This document shows, in pieces, positions 5,622 through 9,588 of a stretch of DNA of 9,588 bases; within the stretch, counting starts at the first letter, position 1; every line of letters starts with the position of its first letter. Location of the stretch: positions 1-9,588 of the forward strand of contig JBKPCR010000460.1 of assembly GCA_046727435.1 (NCBI GenBank). Direction: 5' to 3'. The notes under the pieces are model-generated. The model saw only the letters and a list, made by a program, of their open reading frames with translations. It searched no databases and was not told where the DNA came from. The stretch is from CAVPRW01 sp046727435 [NCBI: bacterium]. Lineage in GTDB: Bacteria > Tectomicrobia > Entotheonellia > J063. The translations under genes were made by a program, and so were the position numbers.

Positions 5622-8600
5622 ATGCGCTGCCCGAGCTGTGGCTTTGAGAATCCAGAGGGTCTGAAGTTTTGTAACGAATGCGGCACTCCCCTCCTGGCGC
5701 GGTGTGCCCAATGCGGGTTTGCGAATCAGCCCCAGGCCAAGTTCTGTGGCGAATGTGGGGCCGCTCTTGCCTCACCAGTTCGAGCCTCGACCACGCCACC
5801 GCTGGCCCCACGGCCTCATACACCGCTGACCTATACCCCTGGCCACCTCGCTGAGAAGATCCTTACCTCCAAGGCCGCGCTTGAAGGCGAACGCAAGCAG
5901 GTCACCGTGCTGTTCGCCGATGTCAAAAGCTCGATGGAGTTGCTCGCCGACCGCGACCCTGAGGAGGCGCGGGCGATTCTCGACCCCGTCCTCGAACGCA
6001 TGATGGTCGCTGTGCATCGGTATGAAGGCACGGTCAATCAAGTCATGGGCGATGGCATCATGGCGCTCTTCGGGGCGCCTATCGCCCATGAAGATCATGC
6101 CGCACGGGCCTGCTATGCGGCCCTGGCGATGCAGGAGGCGGTAGGACGGTACGCGGAGGAGGTCCGCCGTGCTCAGGGCCTCTCCGTCCAGATGCGAGTG
6201 GGCCTCAACTCTGGGGAAGTTGTGGTCCGTGCCATTGACAATGACCTTCACATGGACTATTCCGCGATTGGCCAGAACACGCATCTGGCGGCCCGCATGG
6301 AGCAGCTCGCGACTCCTGGGAGCATCCTCCTGACGTCGGAGACTCTCCGGCTCGCCGAGGGGGTGGTCCAGGTCAAACCGCTCGGCCCGATCCCCATCAA
6401 GGGGCTAGACCATCCTCTGGAGGTCTTTGAGCTGGTGGGTGCTGGGCCGCCCCGGACGCGCCTGCAGGCGTTTGCGGCCCGTTCACTCACGCGCTTCGTG
6501 GGGCGACAGGTGGAGTTCGAGGCCATGCGCCAAGCCCATGAGCTGGCCGGTGCTGGCCGCGGCCAGCTCATGGCCGTCATGGGGGAGCCTGGGGTGGGGA
6601 AGACCCGCCTCTTCTACGAGTTCCTCTGCTCCCCGTATACCCAGGGTTGGCTCCTGCTCGAAAGCCAGGCGGCCTCCTACGGCAAGGCGATCCCCTATCA
6701 CCCCGTCCGTGAGCTCTTCAAAGCCTACTTTCAACTCGAGGCACAAGATGACGAGGTGCGGATGCGCGAGAAAGTTACCAGCAAGCTGCGGACGCTGGAT
6801 CCAGCCCTCGGACCGACCCTGCCCGCCGTGCTCGCGCTCTTGGATGTGCCGGTGGACGACCACGTGTGGCAGGCCCTCGATCCGTCCCAACGCCGCCAGC
6901 GGACCCTGGACGCGCTCAAGCGCCTCCTGCTGCGCGAGAGTCAGGCCCAGCCCGTGCTGCTGGTCTGCGAAAACCTCCATTGGATCGATACCGAGACCCA
7001 AGCGTTCCTCGATAGCCTCGTCGACAGCCTGCCGACCGCGCGCCTCCTCCTTCTCGTCAACTACCGTCCCGAGTACCACCACTCCTGGGGGAGTAAGACC
7101 TATTATACCCAGCTCCGACTCGACCCCTTGCCTCCCACCAGCGCCGTCGGACTCCTCCAGGCCCTCCTGGGAGACGATCCCACCCTGGAGTCGCTCCAGC
7201 GCGCGCTGATCGAGCGCACCGAGGGGAACCCGTTCTTCCTGGAGGAGAGTGTGCGGACCTTGGAGGAGAGCCAGGTCGTGGTCGGTGAGCTGGGGGCCTA
7301 TCGCCTGGCGCGGGCGCTCGTGCTCATGCAGGTGCCCGCCACGGTCCAGGCGGTCCTCGCCGCCAGGATAGACCGACTCCCCGCCGAGGAGAAGACCCTC
7401 CTGCAGACCGCTGCGGTCATCGGCAAGGACGTCCCCTTCGCGCTGCTGCAGGCGATCACAGCACTCTCCGAGGAGACCCTGTGGGGGACACTCGCCCACC
7501 TGCAGACGGCGGAGTTTCTCTACGAGACGCGCCTCTTTCCGGAGCTCGAATACACGTTTAAGCATGCGCTCACGCAGGAGGTAGCCTATAGCAGCCTCCT
7601 GCGTGAGCGGCGGCGGGTGCTGCACGCACGCATTGTCGAGGCTCTCGAGGCCCCGTCTGCCGAGTTGCTGACCGACCAGGTCGAACGGCTCGCCCACCAC
7701 GCACTGCGGGGTGAGATGTGGGACAGGGCCCTTCTCTACTGCCAGCAGGCAGGCACCAGAGCGGCCGACCGCTCGGCCTACAGGGAGGCAGTGGCGTCCT
7801 TTGAGCAGGCCGTGGGTGCCCTCCAGCATCTCCCGGAGAGCCGTGAGACGTTGGAGCGGGCCATTGAGCTCCGGTTCGACCTGCGCAATATGCTCCTGCC
7901 GCTTGGAGATTATGGGCGGATCTTCGACCGCCTGCGTGAGGCTGAAACCCTCGCCCAGGTCTTGGGCGATCGACAGCGGCTGGCGCAGGTCTCCGTCTAT
8001 ATGACCGAATACTTCAGGCGGATGAGGGACCGTGACCACGCCATCGAGTCTGGGCAGCGAGCGCTCGCGCTCGCGACAGCCCATGGGGATGTCGGCCTTC
8101 AGGTCATGGCGAATTTCTATGTGGGATCCATCTCCTATGATCTGGGGGACTACCGTCGGGTGATGGACCTCCTCGGGTGGAATGTGGCGTCCCTCGAAGG
8201 CGACCTGATCCGCGAGCACTTCGGCATGACTGGCCTTCCCTCCGTGCTTTCCCGTGTCTACCTGAGCTGGTCCCTGGCCGAGCTGGGGGCGTTCGCCGAG
8301 AGCATCGCCCGAGGAGAAGAAGCGGTCCAGATCGCCGAGGCAGCCGATCACCCCTTCAGCCTGATTTGGGCGTATTTCGGGATCGGCCATCTCTACCTCC
8401 GCCAAGGGGACGTCCACCGGAGCATCTCCGTGCTCGAACGTGGCTTGGGGCTCTGCCAGGACTGGCACATCCCGGCCTTGTTCACCGCGGTAGCCTCCCC
8501 CTTGGGTGCGGCGTATGCCCTCTCCGGGCGGGCTACCGAGGCGCTGCCGCTGCTGGAGCAGGCCGCCTCGCAGGGACAGGAGCTGCAGGCACTAGCGTTC

Positions 8601-8996
8601 ACTCGTCTGAGCGAGGCGTATCTGCTGGTCGGCCGCACGGAGGATGCGCGCGATCGTGCTCAGCGTGCCCTCGCCCTCTCCCAGCAATACAAGCAACGTG
8701 GATACCAAGCGTATGCCCTTCGGCTCCTTGGCGACATTGCCGCGCATTGTAATCCCCCGGGGGCCATGCCGGCCGAAGCCCACTACCGCCAGGCCCTCGC
8801 CCTGGCCGAGGAGCTGGGCATGCGCCCGCTCCAGGCCCACTGCCACCGCGGCCTCGGTACCCTGTACGTCATAACTGGCCAGCGGGAGCAGGCCCACACC
8901 GAACTGTCTACCGCCATCGCGTTGTTTCACGCCATGGGCATGACCTTCTGCCTGCCCCAGGCGGAGGCGACGCTGGCGCAGGTGGAGGGGCAGTGA
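5622..8996 (+). CDS. Zinc-ribbon / class III nucleotide cyclase / STAND-type ATPase / TPR protein
   Basis: Encodes 1124 residues from ATG 5622 (GGAGGG 7 bases upstream); GTG 5604 would add six. Two zinc ribbons come first (C3, C6, C17, C20; C28, C31, C42, C45). Then YTPGHLAEKIL and a class III cyclase domain at about 90-275, with metal aspartates D100 (LFADV) and D144 (MGDG) and arginine R225 (LAARM). A P-loop ATPase follows, Walker A GEPGVGKT at 321-328 and a Walker B-like strand VLLVCENLHWID at 445-456. From about 690 to the end it is helical and TPR-like (ALLYCQQAGTRAADRSAY and later repeats). This architecture is a known family of large signalling proteins, about 1100 residues, in environmental bacteria; no signal peptide or membrane segment is seen, so it is probably cytoplasmic. 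The residue usually setting adenine specificity is Q140, the partner position is S214, and the transition-state asparagine is H221. cAMP or cGMP production is therefore not assured. Its stop overlaps the next start (TGATG). Confidence 0.93.
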   Translation: MRCPSCGFENPEGLKFCNECGTPLLARCAQCGFANQPQAKFCGECGAALASPVRASTTPPLAPRPHTPLTYTPGHLAEKILTSKAALEGERKQVTVLFADVKSSMELLADRDPEEARAILDPVLERMMVAVHRYEGTVNQVMGDGIMALFGAPIAHEDHAARACYAALAMQEAVGRYAEEVRRAQGLSVQMRVGLNSGEVVVRAIDNDLHMDYSAIGQNTHLAARMEQLATPGSILLTSETLRLAEGVVQVKPLGPIPIKGLDHPLEVFELVGAGPPRTRLQAFAARSLTRFVGRQVEFEAMRQAHELAGAGRGQLMAVMGEPGVGKTRLFYEFLCSPYTQGWLLLESQAASYGKAIPYHPVRELFKAYFQLEAQDDEVRMREKVTSKLRTLDPALGPTLPAVLALLDVPVDDHVWQALDPSQRRQRTLDALKRLLLRESQAQPVLLVCENLHWIDTETQAFLDSLVDSLPTARLLLLVNYRPEYHHSWGSKTYYTQLRLDPLPPTSAVGLLQALLGDDPTLESLQRALIERTEGNPFFLEESVRTLEESQVVVGELGAYRLARALVLMQVPATVQAVLAARIDRLPAEEKTLLQTAAVIGKDVPFALLQAITALSEETLWGTLAHLQTAEFLYETRLFPELEYTFKHALTQEVAYSSLLRERRRVLHARIVEALEAPSAELLTDQVERLAHHALRGEMWDRALLYCQQAGTRAADRSAYREAVASFEQAVGALQHLPESRETLERAIELRFDLRNMLLPLGDYGRIFDRLREAETLAQVLGDRQRLAQVSVYMTEYFRRMRDRDHAIESGQRALALATAHGDVGLQVMANFYVGSISYDLGDYRRVMDLLGWNVASLEGDLIREHFGMTGLPSVLSRVYLSWSLAELGAFAESIARGEEAVQIAEAADHPFSLIWAYFGIGHLYLRQGDVHRSISVLERGLGLCQDWHIPALFTAVASPLGAAYALSGRATEALPLLEQAASQGQELQALAFTRLSEAYLLVGRTEDARDRAQRALALSQQYKQRGYQAYALRLLGDIAAHCNPPGAMPAEAHYRQALALAEELGMRPLQAHCHRGLGTLYVITGQREQAHTELSTAIALFHAMGMTFCLPQAEATLAQVEGQ

Positions 8997-9588
8997 TGGA
9001 CTTCGATGCCCTCTTGGCCCAGGTCCGTGACCTCCTCCAGCGGCAAGGGCGGGTGTCGTACCGGGCCTTGAAGCTCCGCTTCCAGCTCGACGACGAGGCA
9101 CTCGCCGCCCTGACGGATGAACTCATCTACGCCGAGCGCGTCGCCGTGGATGAGGACGGCCGGGTGCTGGTCTGGATTGGCGAAGCCGATACCACCTCGC
9201 AACCTACAGGCCAGTCCGCTCGACTGCTCCCGCCAGATACTGCTCCAGCCGAACCGCGCCCCCCGAGGCCGAACGCCGCCAGCTCACGGTACTGTTCTCC
9301 GATCTCGTCGATTCCACGGTGCTCGCCAGCCAGCTCGACCCCGAAGACTGGCGTGAGGTGGTGCGGGCGTATCAAGACACCTGCGCGAAGGTAATCGCCC
9401 GCTATCAGGGGTATATTGCGCAGTATCTCGGCGATGGCCTGCTCGTCTACTTCGGCTACCCCCTGGCGCACGAAGATGACGCCCAACGGGCCGTGCGCGC
9501 CGGCCTGGGGATGGTGGAGGCGATGGCGCAACTCAATACCCGCCTGGAGCAAGAGCGGGGAGTGCCGCTGGCGGTGCGCCTGGGGATT
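8996..9588 (+). CDS. Second nucleotide cyclase of the operon, frameshifted at a C run, 3' end outside window
   Basis: ATG 8996 shares its A with the TGA of the upstream gene, and GGAGGGG (8984-8990) lies 5 bases before it, so translation is probably coupled. The N-terminal part, MDFDALLAQVRDLLQRQGR then VSYRALKLRFQLDDEAL and DEDGRVLVWIG, is a small winged-helix-like domain that I recall at the front of other large bacterial cyclases; it differs from the zinc ribbons of the first protein. A Pro-rich linker follows. At the C6 run 9259-9264 the frame breaks; with one more C it continues EAERRQLTVLFSDLVDST (from 9265) and AQYLGDGLLVYFGYPLAHED, open to the window end. The metal aspartates are at 9301-9303 and 9433-9435. 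As in the first cyclase, glutamine sits three residues before the GD motif. A whole protein would probably also carry ATPase and TPR parts. The frameshift may be an assembly error, a true mutation or slippage. Confidence 0.8.

Noticed and set aside
5434-5823. Minus-strand frame of 129 codons across the cyclase start
   Set aside because: It overlaps the zinc-ribbon coding region and its composition is that of an antisense shadow; no family recognised.
6483-8468. Long open frame of 661 codons on the minus strand opposite the cyclase gene
   Set aside because: It mirrors the codon structure of a strongly supported plus-strand gene in GC-rich DNA and has no recognisable domain or ribosome site.
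1-9588. CRISPR arrays, tRNA or rRNA genes, toxin-antitoxin pairs or defence systems
   Set aside because: No regularly spaced repeats, no tRNA-like TTCRANNC context or rRNA sequence was noticed, and no defence-family motifs were seen. The STAND-like ATPase/cyclase resembles signalling proteins; I have no evidence for an immune role.

Overview
The window looks like chromosome from a GC-rich, uncultivated environmental bacterium. The mix of giant zinc-ribbon/cyclase/ATPase/TPR proteins with BON-LysM, YihY and small membrane stress-type genes recalls NC10 (Methylomirabilota), Rokubacteria or Tectomicrobia. That placement is inference from gene content; there is no rRNA or other phylogenetic marker here.

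Layout: (1) 3-113 (+) is the C-terminal tail of an IS630-type transposase entering from the left. (2) 201-1061 (-) is an intact four-helix membrane protein of unknown function, with a good ribosome binding site, an extended -10 promoter and a nested inverted repeat just upstream. (3) From about 1356 to 5330 lies a tract of broken genes. Each can be recognised from family sequence but carries nonsense codons, frameshifts, internal deletions or lost catalytic residues: a small conserved acidic/aromatic protein (-), a YihY/BrkB membrane protein, a BON-LysM protein whose ATG start is now ATA, a small coiled-coil/membrane-anchor protein with an early TAG, a JmjC/cupin-like oxygenase, and a YifB/ComM Mg-chelatase-like ATPase. 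Between them, 1628-2419 holds nothing I recognise apart from two hairpins. (4) 5622-8996 (+) is an intact 1124-residue signalling protein: two zinc ribbons, class III nucleotide cyclase, STAND/AAA-type ATPase, TPR-like tail. Its stop codon overlaps the start of (5), a second cyclase (8996 to the window end) with a different N-terminal domain, frameshifted at a C6 run and cut off by the window edge.

Working together: the two cyclases are translationally coupled and form a tandem paralogous signalling operon. The decayed genes between the two intact regions resemble a cell-envelope/stress gene cluster that has lost selection. The intact minus-strand membrane protein may be a survivor of it. I do not see a convincing new defence or mobile system. 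The points most worth a second look are the tandem cyclases with non-canonical active-site residues, the density of gene decay beside intact genes, and the structured repeats. Some of the frameshifts, especially the one in the C run, could be assembly errors.
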